The notes below the pieces were generated by a model, which saw nothing but the letters and a program-made list of their open reading frames with translations, did no database searches and was not told the DNA's origin. The position numbers and the translations under genes are program-made. From Phallusia fumigata (taxonomy: Eukaryota; Chordata; Ascidiacea; Phlebobranchia; Ascidiidae), in assembly GCA_008931825.1 (NCBI GenBank), contig QXVZ01000180.1, positions 1-22,126 of the forward strand: DNA of 22,126 nt, in the 5' to 3' direction. Of the stretch, positions 1 through 12,500 are shown in pieces; within the stretch, counting starts at the first letter, position 1; every line of letters begins with the position of its first letter.

Positions 1-267
1 GCTTAGGACCATGGTGTGATAATGTTGCTAGGTGGACATACGCGACACAATCTGTTTTCCTGACTCTGAAAATCGCCACGTACGAAGCCCAGTAGGCTGA
101 GTGTTGCAGTTATAGATTCACGTAACGTTGCCAGGCGGTATTTTAGCCGCACTACCTTTACCGTTAAGGCGACTGCGCTTACGGCCGATAAGATGCTGTA
201 TACGCACGCCTAATATGGGCATTATAGACATTCCCACATACCCTAATATCAACGTCCATTTGTTCAA

Positions 268-273
268 TTTATT
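268..273 (-). terminator. Candidate polyadenylation signal AATAAA
   Basis: AATAAA on the minus strand about 116 bp past the stop codon of the astacin gene. No other canonical hexamer was noticed closer to the stop. The position suits a short 3' UTR. The hexamer is common by chance in AT-rich DNA. Confidence 0.45.
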
Positions 274-388
274 AAAATAAACACTTAATACGATTTTGAG
301 AGCACGAGGCAAATGAACTTTAATGAGCAAAATACCAGGCTCAAATACAACTTGTGCAACAATTTAATTGCAGCAAAACAGGACGAAA

Positions 389-572
389 TTATCCCAGCTG
401 AATTTGAAAACCTTCTGTAACTGTGCCTTGGTGCCAACACAAGATGTCGCCGTTTCCATCCCCATTTGCGTCAATTACTTTCAACTTGTCACTGTCAGAA
501 ACGCAAAAGTCCGAAGAAAAATCAAAACCAGCCGCAAACTGAAAATCCTTTTGTAGTTTAAGTCTGATATTG
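389..572 (-). CDS. Exon 15: FG-GAP/VCBS-like repeat 3 and stop
   Basis: Terminal exon, acceptor with a long T tract TTTTTTTTGCAG|CAATA, phase 2 in, stop TAA at 391-389. It encodes NIRLKLQKDFQFAAGFDFSS, a Cys, then VIDANGDGNGDILCWHQG and GFQIQLG before the stop. The DANGDGNGD loop is intact. No transmembrane or GPI-type tail follows, so the C-terminus is presumably extracellular and free. Confidence 0.85.
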
Positions 573-3500
573 CTGCAAAAAAAAAATTTAAAAAGTTTAT
601 CAGTGGTTCTCGCATATTTTTGATGTGCAATAAAACAACTTTTTTGACCTGAAGGAGCAGCATGCGGTCTAAACCTGTTTATTGAATTTGACCCTTCTGT
701 TACGAACGTTGGAATCTGACAATTTTGTATCGTATACAGGCAAAGGGAACTAAACTATCAGCGAAGGTATACTGTATAAAGCAGTTGTCGGCAAACTTGT
801 TTTACGAAGGCCCAAATTCTCCATTTAATCTTAGCTGGAGACCCACACAGCATAAAACGTTTCGTACAAACTAGGGGGAGATAACTGAGACAAGTTTGTT
901 TCATAAAGTTGCATTGAAAATGTCTTTTAACATTAATCAATCTTATATGTGTATAAAACCACAATTTTTTCTTTAATTTCGCCAATTATATTCATGTCGA
1001 GTACACTTTACTTTGATATTCATGTGTTTCAGACCTTGTCTGTTCCATCACAATTCATTTGTTACGTAACGATTATTTTTGCTTTTTCAAATAACTATTG
1101 TTAGTTTTATCATAATGCATTCCTACATAACAATGATTTGTCATGTGAAATAATCATCGTTTACATGTGGTGCAATGGAGTATGACTCCGCGTTTTGGCC
1201 CCGCCATCGCGTCAGGATCCAATACACCATGCGGCCCAGTTAAGTAAGGTTTCCGCGGCCCACTAAAACGTACTAGGCGGCCCACAATTGGGCCGCGGCT
1301 CACAGTTTGCCTACCACTGGTATAAAGCATCTCAAATGTGGCGTTCAACAAATCCAATTAAAAGTTACCACCCCAAAGTCATTTTAGCCAAGACAGAACG
1401 ACGAGTTCACTTTTTCGGAAGTAAAACGAAAAAAGGAGTCAACTTTGTTCACGCACCTTCGATCTTTGCACAAAATGTCCTCAAAGCCGTCGCCGTTAAA
1501 ATCGGCGGCTATTTTCATAGATTTTTGGCAATCTTGTGTGAGAGCCTCAAACGTGACCTCAGGGGGCAGGCCAGAGAATGTGTTAAGAACAACTTTCCTA
1601 AAAAACACGACGAAGATTAGAAGTTTTCCAACAAAATTACGCAGTTCGCCAAGTAAGATGCCTAGCGAGATAAAACGCGTTTTTAAAAATATGTAACACT
1701 TATCGATACAGATGGAAACGGCGAACTCCGAGGTAATTGTTGCGTCCTTATTGTCAAAATATTTTGTGTAGGTTTCTAAAACACAGGTATTAAACCCATG
1801 TTAAACAGCGCAAAGTACACAAAAATGGACGGTTTTGAAGTTTTATTGTGTGAAATTATGAGATGTTTTAGCTAAAACTTAATATTGTCGTGGTCAAACA
1901 TTGACTTTTCGAGGCCTGCAGAACCCTTTCCACCATTCAAAATTCCTAATCTTTTTAAATTTTGTTGTTAAAATACCTCAATATTCAGATTTATATTCTT
2001 CAGATGATTTGGTTGTTCTCGCGTATGAGTTTGGCACCACTCTAACATTAACAGAGTTTGTGGCGTAACTAATACCGTGTGTACATTAAGTTAACTTCTA
2101 CACAAAGTAACGAAATAGTTTCTCACATACACGTGACCTTGGGCATTTATTTTACTGCGTCACCGGTTGCGACCCGCGAGCTCACTCAAGATGCTTACAA
2201 ACTTAGACCACCCTGTTGTACGCAACTTTAAATGATGTCAAAGGTCTTGTGGAGTCACCTTGAAACAACACTTGATGTTTGCGCACTTGATGAAGTCTCA
2301 AAGGGTTTGTGTCGTTGTGTATTTCATATTTTTGTGCTTTTTATATTTTTAACCATTTGTAACGTCCGCAGCGGCTACATTTAACGCTTGCGACACCATA
2401 TCATGTCTTTTAAGTTAACCGATTGTCCACTTTCTTCAAACATCACGCCCAACACGTCGCCATAATAAACCCTCTTCTTTCTACTAATTATTTCCTTTTT
2501 TTCGGAGCTACACAACCTCGCCCCGGGTCAAAATAACACGTCAGCACCATACTAAAAAAAAATCGCGTTTCCTAAATCTAACGAGATACGGAAAAGCCAG
2601 ACAAGATGTGAGATACACTTAGACATTGTTGATATGTCAGAGTACGTTTTATGTGCGCGGTGAATTTTTCCTATTAATTTATTTAAGTGTTTTTTTAATG
2701 TTTACGGTAATAAATCATGTTAACACTCTTACTGTTTTGGTTAGACTACTTTTAGTGTTATTCAGTATAAGGGGTCAGATCGCGTAATTTCAATCTAACC
2801 AACGTTGTCTAATTGCAACAGGTTCATACAATACAACACAACATTGTTTGCAAATATACATACATGTTACCACCATCCGTTGGTCCACACATGATGTCGG
2901 TAAGTTGGTCTCCATCAAAGTCCCCAAACAACCACGTGTTTTGTGTCGAACCGGGACAGATAGCTGGACCGTCAAGTTTGCTTTCACTGAAAAACGCTTC
3001 AAATGCAAATAAGTTCGTGAGATTTTGATACTGTACTTTTACGTTTTTTTAATTTTTATTTGCGCTTCGTTCTGTTGTTCAGGTTTAGCTTTTGTTAAGT
3101 TAGTTTCGTCATAATTAATCCACTTAACACCTGTAGGGGTCGCCTGGAAAATTGAAACACTTTTGCGGCCACAAGATAAAATAAGTTCACTCCTTGTGTA
3201 GTGGCTTTGTACCCAAGAACCTTTGTTCGAATCTGGGGCCAGCCTAGGGTGTTTCGGGGGCCAAAACCGCTGTAAACATTGCTTAAACCCAGTAAAATCT
3301 TGAGATGCCTATAATTTTCGTATTCGACACCGGTTTTATAGTAAATATTGAACCACGGGAATAGTTAGTCCAGGGCCAAAGCGCTGTCAGGCGAAGTTGT
3401 TTCTTTTGTGGCGAGCAGTCAACAAATCCAACGCTTTTCGAAAGCGAACAAGTTTACACAGAATAGTCACAAAGCTGTACTGAAGTGTTACAAAAAAAAT

Positions 3501-6500
3501 NATTGCTTAAACCCAGTAAAATCTTGAGATGCCTATAATTTTCGTATTCGACACCGGTTTTATAGTAAATATTGAACCACGGGAATAGTTAGTCCAGGGC
3601 CAAAGCGCTGTCAGGCGAAGTTGTTTCTTTTGTGGCGAGCAGTCAACAAATCCAACGCTTTTCGAAAGCGAACAAGTTTACACAGAATAGTCACAAAGCT
3701 GTACTGAAGTGTTACAAAAAAAATTACCGACAACTGATGCTGTTTATAATACGTTATGACATATTATGCTATGTTCAAATAATTCGCATGATTCCGAAGT
3801 AAACTAATTGGAACGTTACTTTTACCAAATCTGATACCAATCTAGATTTTTTTCAATACAGAGGTAATTCAACACCTTTTAGACAATTTTTTTAAAAGTT
3901 TAAACATTGAGTTTAAGACATCTAATTGAAAAATACTTTCTATTGTTTGTGATAACATATTCCTTTAACAATTTCCCACTTTTTTAATGAAAAACCTTTA
4001 AGCCTACAGTTTTGGGAAAACTCTTAAAACTTTTTTGCATCTGCCTCTATTGTTAGTTGTGGTTTGAAGCCTAAAGCACAGTCACACAAATGAATCGTGG
4101 ATATTTTACTTTAGTGTTAACCTGGTAAAGTTTCTTCTACTGCGTCCGAACTCGCCAAAAAGTCGTCACCATATCTCCTGCGATAACTGTTGTAAAAACT
4201 GGACGAAAAAGAACCTAAAACATGGATTAATTTCAGCAAAATTTTTTAATAAGTTTCAAATCTTTTTTTTGTTTATCTAACAAAACAAATTTTCTTGCCA
4301 TAAGGCATACAAACAACAAAGTCTGAACTAATAAATTGCAGAAAATATAAATGTACGCAAAAAGTACTCTAGTCAATACTGGAGTTGTACATAGTACATT
4401 AAGCACCAAAATAAACAAATAAACAAAAATAAATCCTGTGGAACATTTTTCTCTAAGAGTTTTTTTATTTTGCGCAATGGAAGAAGCCAGCGACACAACA
4501 GCATCAATCACCAAGCGGGAAATAACTGCGCAGTAAAAGCCCAAAGAAGCTTTGTTTGTTTGTTTCATTTTATCCTCGGGAGGCGGAGCAACGTCTGAAT
4601 GCGTTATGCTCATTACGAGTCCGCCGTCGAGCTACCTGCTTCATTGCAGTTCCGTTGGATCATTTTTATTTGATTTTTTCGATTTTTGAAAGTTGGTGAC
4701 TTCAACACAAAAGAGTGCATTGTAAGAAACATGACTAGGGAGTGAGGAGTATTACGGGGCGTTGACGGCACATGCAGAGGGGCTCCGAAAGCTTATCAAA
4801 TCCCCGGAATAGGTTCGGCGCATAAGGAACAAACTAGAATATCGAATCCGCGTAGATTCGAATCCAAATTTGCCGTTTATATCGGGAATATGGAACCGAC
4901 ATTTGTTTCGAAAACGTCTTTAAAATGTGCGTACGCAAGTACTTTGTATTGATGCAAGTGGCAATCATAGACGCAACAGTTCCGTTTCACTTTTTTGCTT
5001 TTTCTAGTATTTGTCTCTATATACTGGTTAAAAGGGTGAATAAATAATGAGTTAAAGGCACTATAAACATTAAGAAACACACACATACTTGAGATTAAGC
5101 GACAGGATCGTGTATTACACGATCGAATTCCATACCTTCTTCCGCTTGCACAGACTTGATTCCTTGAGCATTGCCGGAACCTGTGTAAAATTGATATGTT
5201 AGCTACGTTTGGCTAAATATACATTTAAACACTAATGGGGGATTTTTATCATAAAACACAGTATCCTTAACTAGCGTCCATACGGACAATATCCATTTAA
5301 ACGATATTTTGAATAATTTTATGCACGGCAAAGATTGTTAACTTTACAATAGCGAAACCTGGTGAAAACAGGTTTAAACACCATCAAGCATCAATTATAA
5401 CGAGCAGTTTTGGGCATATTAAAAACGACCTTAGGTTTGGTGCCAATACTTTACTACTGTAGTTGTAAAATTTTTACTTTGCTATTAAGGGGGATTCACG
5501 CCAGACGCGGTTGACAGTGGCGACTGCGGTTGTGCGCGGATTTTCCGCGAGACGCTTGAAGCGGCAGGCGGCTTCACACCAGCAGTCATTGTTATTGGCA
5601 AGAAAACTAAGTCAATGTGCTTGGCAATTTGAGTGTTCATGCGTTGATAGGGAATTTAGGTTAGTACCACTTTGACACAAAGCATAAATTTATTGTAACA
5701 AAACAATTTGCACAATTCCCATCAATATTTCATTAACTTTCTTTTCTAAATTTCCATGAAAAATTCAAAAAACAAAGTTAAATTTGATTTAACTTTTCCT
5801 TCGGACGCAGTGTTTGCTGGATTCACACCTTTTTTTGTAGGCTATTTGCTTTGTGATTTTTTTGTAGGCTATTTGCTTTGTGATTAATTTCTGGTAGTTT
5901 GAAGTAGTTTTGTTTTCTAGAAATTAAAGATTTAAATGTAATGAAATACTGATGGCAATGGTGCAAATTGTCTCATTTTATTGTCTATCGGCTGACGAAA
6001 AAATAAATCAGCTGCCTCAGCCAAGAAAATCACGCTGTCGCTGCATGACGTCGGCTGGTGTGAATGCGCCGCCGCTTATCGCGAGATTAAAAACCGCACC
6101 GCTACCGTTAAACGCGTCTGGTGTGAATCCCGCTTTAAGTTGATAGCTCTATTTAAAAAAAACGCTTCAAACATAAATCTACACAACAGCCAATTATTTA
6201 AAATTTGATTAAATTGCTCTAGGCCAGATCATTTTTAGTGAAAATATCTTGTTTTTTCGCGGTTACATAGCATGTTGTAACTGCAGCGATAGTATAAATG
6301 AATATTTTAGCCAAACAAAGTTTCTAGTGTGGAAAAATTTGACAGGTGCAATACCTCATTTGGAATCCGGCACCACAAGTTTTTGAGCATCTCCCATACG
6401 ATGTCCACTTTAACCACTGGCCGATTAGACTTGGGCATGGTCTGTCTGATGGACAAGCATTTGTTTCATAGGATCGACCAGGACAGTACTGCAAAACTAC

Positions 6501-9500
6501 CACTGTCAACCTTTATTCACATGCACGGGTTTTGCCAAAAGTAAAGTTTTATGTTTTTTTATCTAACTGTCATCATCTGCACTAGGTATGGGCCAAAACT
6601 GCAAGTGTTCTGTTTGGTCGAGCACCGAGCATCTCACGTTAACGCTCGGTGCTCGGTCGAGCACGCTGGGTGTATTGTGACGTCACAAACATTCCTATTT
6701 ACACTGTAGTTTTTTACTTTTTAAGGTCCCTTATCTAGCCACCAGAGAAGTAGCGGTCCCTTCTGCATAACATGTGAGGCAAGCCAACGCTAAGTAAAAA
6801 CTACACCCATTTTTTTTAGTAACAACAGCAGCGCACGAAGACTCTGATACCACGTCAGACGCTAAAAAATATGCCCACACACTAAAAACACATGACTACT
6901 CTGTACAACCTACTTGTTGTACATTATTGTGCAATAAGCAAGTAATCAATTCATAGTGCGATTTCCCAGTAATTGCGTAGTTTTAAATTTAGTTTAGAAT
7001 GAATTTTTTGTCTAATGCTCGGCTCAGTTCATGTGACTGCTCGGCCGAGCGCCGAGCATCAAAAATTGCGATGCTCGGTACCGAGTACTCGGGTTCTGGC
7101 TCGGTTCGGCCCATCCCTAATCTGCACTATTCTCTAAAATTACACAACTTATAGTAACTCATAAGACCTGTCCGCCACATCTCCTGTATCTTCTCCTAAA
7201 TGTTCTTGCACCACACGTCTTCCAACAATAACTCCATGTACCCCATGAGCCCCAATTGCTCGAGAAGCTTCTGTATCCATAGTAACCCCTGTATGAATAC
7301 TTGTTAAACCCTGTGTTACCCCAGAACGTGGTTGAACCTGTTGAACCCTTGTTACGGGTAGACCAAGAGAAACCTTTGTATTGATAACCTGTGGACCATC
7401 TGTTAGTAGTTGACCCTGTGGAACCTTTGTATCCATAACTTGTTGACCCTGTGGAACCTTTGTATCCATAACTTGTTGATCCAGTGGAACCTTTGTATCC
7501 ATAACTGGTTGACCCTGTGGAACCTTTGTATCCATAACTAGTTGACCCTGTAGAACCTTTGTATCCATAACTTGTTGACCCTGTGGAACCTTTGATTCCA
7601 GAACTGGTTGACCCTGTGGAACCTTTGTATCCAGAACTGGTTGACCCTGTGGAGCCTTTAGATCCAGAACTGGTTGACCCTGTGGAACCGGTAATCCCAC
7701 CTGACCCTGTGGAACCTTTGTATCCAGAACTGGTTGACCCCGTGGAACCAGTAACCCCACCTGACCCTGTTGAACCAGGCCTCGCAGTTGTTCCTGCAGA
7801 TCCTGTAGAACTCGTCGGCACTGATTTTCCTGTAGAGAAAAAAGTTTCCACAGAGTTTCCCGGGTTTTCGGCCTGAAGCGCCCGCCAGATTAACACACTC
7901 TTTTTTCATGACAACAGCAAAAAAACTTGAAAAACACAAAAATCTTATTTGTAAAACAACAAATTAATCAAACAAACTTGTTATTTTAATATGATTCAAA
8001 TTCAGAAAAGCAAAAAGTCAAAATACCGTTTTAGAAATATGTTAGTATCTGTAGTATTTTGGCACAGTCCTACAAATTTTTTAACAAAGTTTCCTGTGCT
8101 GAATCTATGCCTTGTTTTTAGGTCATACATTTGTATGTTTTAGGACATTTTTCCTCATGTTTGTAGCAATGTTCTTAGATGAATAGTATACCTGGACATT
8201 TATAAAGAACATTTAGGTCATCCACATCAACGTCAGTAAAGCCATCACGTTGTGACTTAATTGGTTCATCTGAGGTAAAACATTTTAGAATGTTGAATTT
8301 CGGTAATTAGCAAGTCACAACACCCAAAACTGAAATTATATACTTGTTATTTTATCGACAATAGTAGGTAAACCATACTCTTTGGAAAAGGCTGTACCAC
8401 CATAATGAAGCACGGAACGCTTATCATATTCTGTTCCAAGTTCCATTGCAGCTCCTTTTTTAATTTTGTTGAAATTATGTTCCTTGCCTAAAAATCACAT
8501 TTTACTTTAATTACCTGTCAAAATGATGCAAAACACACGCCATCTAAACTTCTCTAACAAAAACTTAACTTTTTGCATGCTTTACAATAGCCTTTCTAAA
8601 CAAAAGAGTTATTTCATTTGAACCAGTGGTGTACAACCCTTTTATGCATATTGCAAAAAGGACAATAATAAGAACTAAGATAACAGTGAATTACAGCTGT
8701 ACCAGGGTTGCCAGGTTTAAATTTCAAAATTCAGCCAAACAGCTAAAAAATTTGGCCAAATCACTAAAAGTTTGGCCAAATTCTACTTTCAATAGCAAAC
8801 AGCTTGTTTAACACTAAAAATGTACTTGTTTTTCAACAAAAAATATCACAAATCGCTTTAGACACAAATTTCGCTAAGCTAAGCAAACACAACAATAAAA
8901 CTACGTAAGATAAAAAGCGATTTGTGTGTATACGGACACTACGTGACCAGATTGCTGAAAAGTGATAGTAAATTGGCTTGGTTTTGCAATACAATGATTA
9001 AAGGAAAATTCGGCCAAATTTTTTTTTAGCCAAGGGCTTTGAAATTCGGCCAAACTTCTGAAATTTGGCTGAAAAAAAAGGCCAAAGTGGTAACCCTGAG
9101 CTGTACCAGATGAACTGAAATTCCAAATCAGTTGGCTAAACTCAATTAACAAGAACAAGATCCAAGAACTGTCACAAGGACAGTTGTGACATCACAATTA
9201 AGCTTTATTTTTAAACAAAACTTTGCAACTTTACTTTTTCAATTTACAAAAATATAGTTGTCTTTTTACAACACTTTTAGCATTTCTAAAACACTGTTTA
9301 GCAGAAAACAAAAAACCAACCTTTTCTCACATTGTGTAAGTTAACAGTGATATAATCATCCCTTAGTGAATGAGCATGTTCATGTTTAAAACCCAAAAGA
9401 TGTAAAAGTTCATGCTGAACTATTCCTAAATATTGACATCCTCGACCTAACCAAACAGTCTGGGGCCTTCCTACAAAGACATGCCCAATGTATGACCTGA

Positions 9501-12500
9501 AACAAATGCATTTTACTATGAGATATCTTTCCATCTGGTTTATTTTGTTTAATATATATATATGTGCAAATAACTTGTATTTTGAATCACTAATTTAGGC
9601 TCCAAAAAACTACAGCAACTACACTTTTAAACTGTCTAGAAGCATTCCTAATGAACTTAAACTACGAGAGAACTTTGTAACAAATACATTGTCTTTTGCT
9701 CCTAATATTCCCACCAAGTAATATTTTTTTAAGAGAGTATTTGTTTGTATATTACAGTTCACCAACTACAAGTCTGATTTAATTCAGTGTTATATCCATT
9801 ACACCAATGCACATTACCCATGTTGAGGGCTGTGGCCATAGGAGTCGATTACAGGGGCGGCAGAGGTGGCAACCACCCCACTAGAAATTTCTAGGGTGGC
9901 AGTCATTAGAAAAAATCTATGCTGCCACTCCAGAATTTTCCTGGATTCGTTACACCAAGCACATGTGAGGCAAGCGACGTAACTATCTTTTTCGTTCATT
10001 TAACAAAGCATGAGGAAGTCCAATTTTGCGTGTCTCTTGTGCTATATGCGTCGTTAATTTTAATGATAACAGAGAGTATAATGACGTTATAAACCAATAG
10101 GCGTACATTATGCAACTCGATCACTTGTCAGACCACTTGGATTTTATCATTTCACCACCCAAACGTAAAAAATGCGAAAAAATCTATGCCTTTGGCATTT
10201 GGTTCTATGTGCTCTATCATTTATTTGATCGTAGATTTGGTTTGACAGTTTGGAAAAAGTCAAGTCTCAGGTTTTAAAAGTTCAAATCAAGTTAAGTCTT
10301 TTCAAGCAGAGACTCCAGTCAAGTCAAGTCTTTGAAAAGGGCGACACAAAGCAAGTCAAGTCACGGACTCAAATCTCCCGAAGACTGGGTAATGTGCACA
10401 TAGGTTAACATTAAAAAAAAGCATCTTGGTCCCCATAATTAAGTGCTCAGCAACATCTATTCAGCTAGGAAAAGTGTAAACTAACAATTCTGTTTACAAC
10501 AAGTACTGTATATGCTGATCCGGATAAACGCAAAGTTTTGGCAAATTTTGAAAAGTTTGGCAAATTGGCTGTGCGACTAACGGATTTGTCTGTTTCCTTA
10601 GCAACAAAAGTACTTACGAACAACCTCCTTCATTGGTCAGAACAATTGTATTCCGATCAGTGTGCCGTTTTGGAACAAAATCAATACATGATCTTGTTGC
10701 AAATGTCTGAAATGCTTGCTTGGCAAGGGTCTGTATTTCTGGAACTGTCCATGCAACACAGTAAAAGTAACAAAGACAAGTTAAAACCAACCATTTATTA
10801 TAAATGCATAATATTTTCTACTGCTTCATCCCAAAAGTTGTTTATTTTATTCAGTAACTTGCTGTGCGACCTAACACAGGATTTTCAGCCACTATCTAGA
10901 ACAGAGGTTTTCAACCTGTGGATTGCAGCCCCCATGGGGGTTATGATCACTTTTTGTAGGGGTCACATTTTCGTCTTATATGAAAGAAAAAACAGCATTC
11001 AATCACAGGCAGCATTTCAAACCAAACTGGGCTTTACACATTGTAATATCTCAAAGCGCTGGTTTTAAACAAGTTTTTTTTATCGCTCAAATGGGGGATT
11101 TGTGATTAAATAAATATCACCAAAAAAGTTGATTTCGTGCAAACTGAAATGTCAGTTTTAGTGCTATTGTACATGACATCAGCATGTCAAGCACTGAGAA
11201 CTTTCATTTCAATGATACAATTTTGTTCCTGTGCCACAATAAAGTTACAATATGTCACTCATAAAGTATTGTTTGTTAGTACTGAGTTGACTTTGTGTGC
11301 GACATTTATTTCCTTATCAGGGAACTGTTGTGGCCAAACATAAAGTTTACATTTTTTCATGTAATTTTATGTTGTCTTTTACAGCCCCTGGTCTTTATTT
11401 GGCAAAAACGTTTTAAAAATTTATGTTTAAACAACACAAACCACAAATTTGCACACTACCGGGGGCGATGTAACTTTTTAAAACCAATACCCTACAACAG
11501 GGGTCTCAAACTTAAATGTCTTTGTGGGCCAAGTGAAAACTTTGAAGTAACTTGAGGGCCACACTATGCGAACTTTTGTTACAGTGATTTTGCCAATATT
11601 ACATACTGTGCTAAGGTTAATGGCTTGCGGTTTAGTATTTTATACAGCTATCATGTTGCTTCAACACCGATAGGTCAAAACAAGCTGATAAACAAAGTGA
11701 AAGAAATCACTTGTGCAGCCGCCATTTATTAAGAACAACTTACAAATGGCCAATGGCACTTCATTGACACAACAATCACAATAGCGGATTCTTATCAAAA
11801 AAGGCTAATTGCAACTTTCTCCCACAAAACCTTGCACCCATTTCTAGCTATCTGTACTTTGGAAGAAATGTATCATGTTGACTCACTTTTTTCAGCCCCC
11901 AAAATCACTTGAAATCTTAAAATGGTTCCGTGGCTGTACACAAAGAAAACCCTGCCCTACAACACATTTCGAGAAGATATATGCATACATATAAATATGC
12001 AACTAACTTGCATCACCAAAGTCATAAGGAATTCGAACTCTTCCATTTCTACGCTTGGGCCACAAATCAGCTGTTTTTTTAACATTGGAAAACAATGAAA
12101 ATTCATTCTCAGTTTCATCAATCAGACCATAATCCTGTTAAAAAAATCTTGGTAAATAGAAAATAAATAAAACCAACAGTAGCGGAAACGAAAAAAAAAA
12201 GTTTACATAACCTAGACATAATAATCACTGGCATAGAGTACAGGGGTGCGCCACAACCCTGGCCTTCCCTTAATACCGCGTAATTGCATCTTTATTCCGC
12301 TGTGCCAATTTTTTTAAAATAAGTTTCCAGGTAAAACGTTTATGGACATGTCATTGATCGAACAAAAGCTACTTGAAACAATTTGTTTGTCTCAACATAA
12401 ATGGCCTTTTTGTCACAACAATGCCAGTATTGGATCGTGAGTTACAATCAGCCACAAGCCAGAATAATACAGAACCAGCCGTGTAAACTCTTAGCGCACG

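Noticed and set aside
1288..1696. Plus-strand frames of 83-110 residues
   Set aside because: Antisense shadows of exon 14 and the end of a hAT element.
4133..4190. Exon-like minus-strand segment reading YRRRYGDDFLASSDAVEETL
   Set aside because: Has a good donor, but its incoming phase (2) does not match exon 12 (phase 1) without another unseen exon; kept only as a possible missing exon.
4233..4613. 126-residue minus-strand frame with hydrophobic stretches
   Set aside because: Long for the region but low in complexity, inside intron 12, with no recognisable domain and no phase-compatible splice sites.
4935..5000. Cys-containing minus-strand frame (RNCCVYDCHLHQYK) just after exon 12
   Set aside because: It can be made to fit the phase, but the required acceptor follows an A-rich stretch with no pyrimidine tract, and nothing matches TSP1 or FG-GAP.
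7149..7760. 203-residue minus-strand frame with collagen-like GQPV repeats
   Set aside because: It is the shifted frame of the 33-bp coding repeat; it lacks TSP1 and does not fit the splice phases.
7583..7876. Plus-strand frame rich in DPVEPL repeats
   Set aside because: Antisense shadow of the same minisatellite; no start context, splice sites or homologous domain.
9853..9910. CAGGGGCGGCAGAGGTGG... resembling a hAT end, similar to 17812-17862
   Set aside because: No opposite terminus or 8-bp duplication found for either; too short to call beyond a possible remnant.
10538..11068. 176-residue plus-strand frame
   Set aside because: Runs antisense through exon 6 and into a hAT terminus; no domain seen.
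12241..12270. CAGGGGTGCGCCACAACC resembling a hAT end
   Set aside because: No partner end or target duplication could be found downstream.
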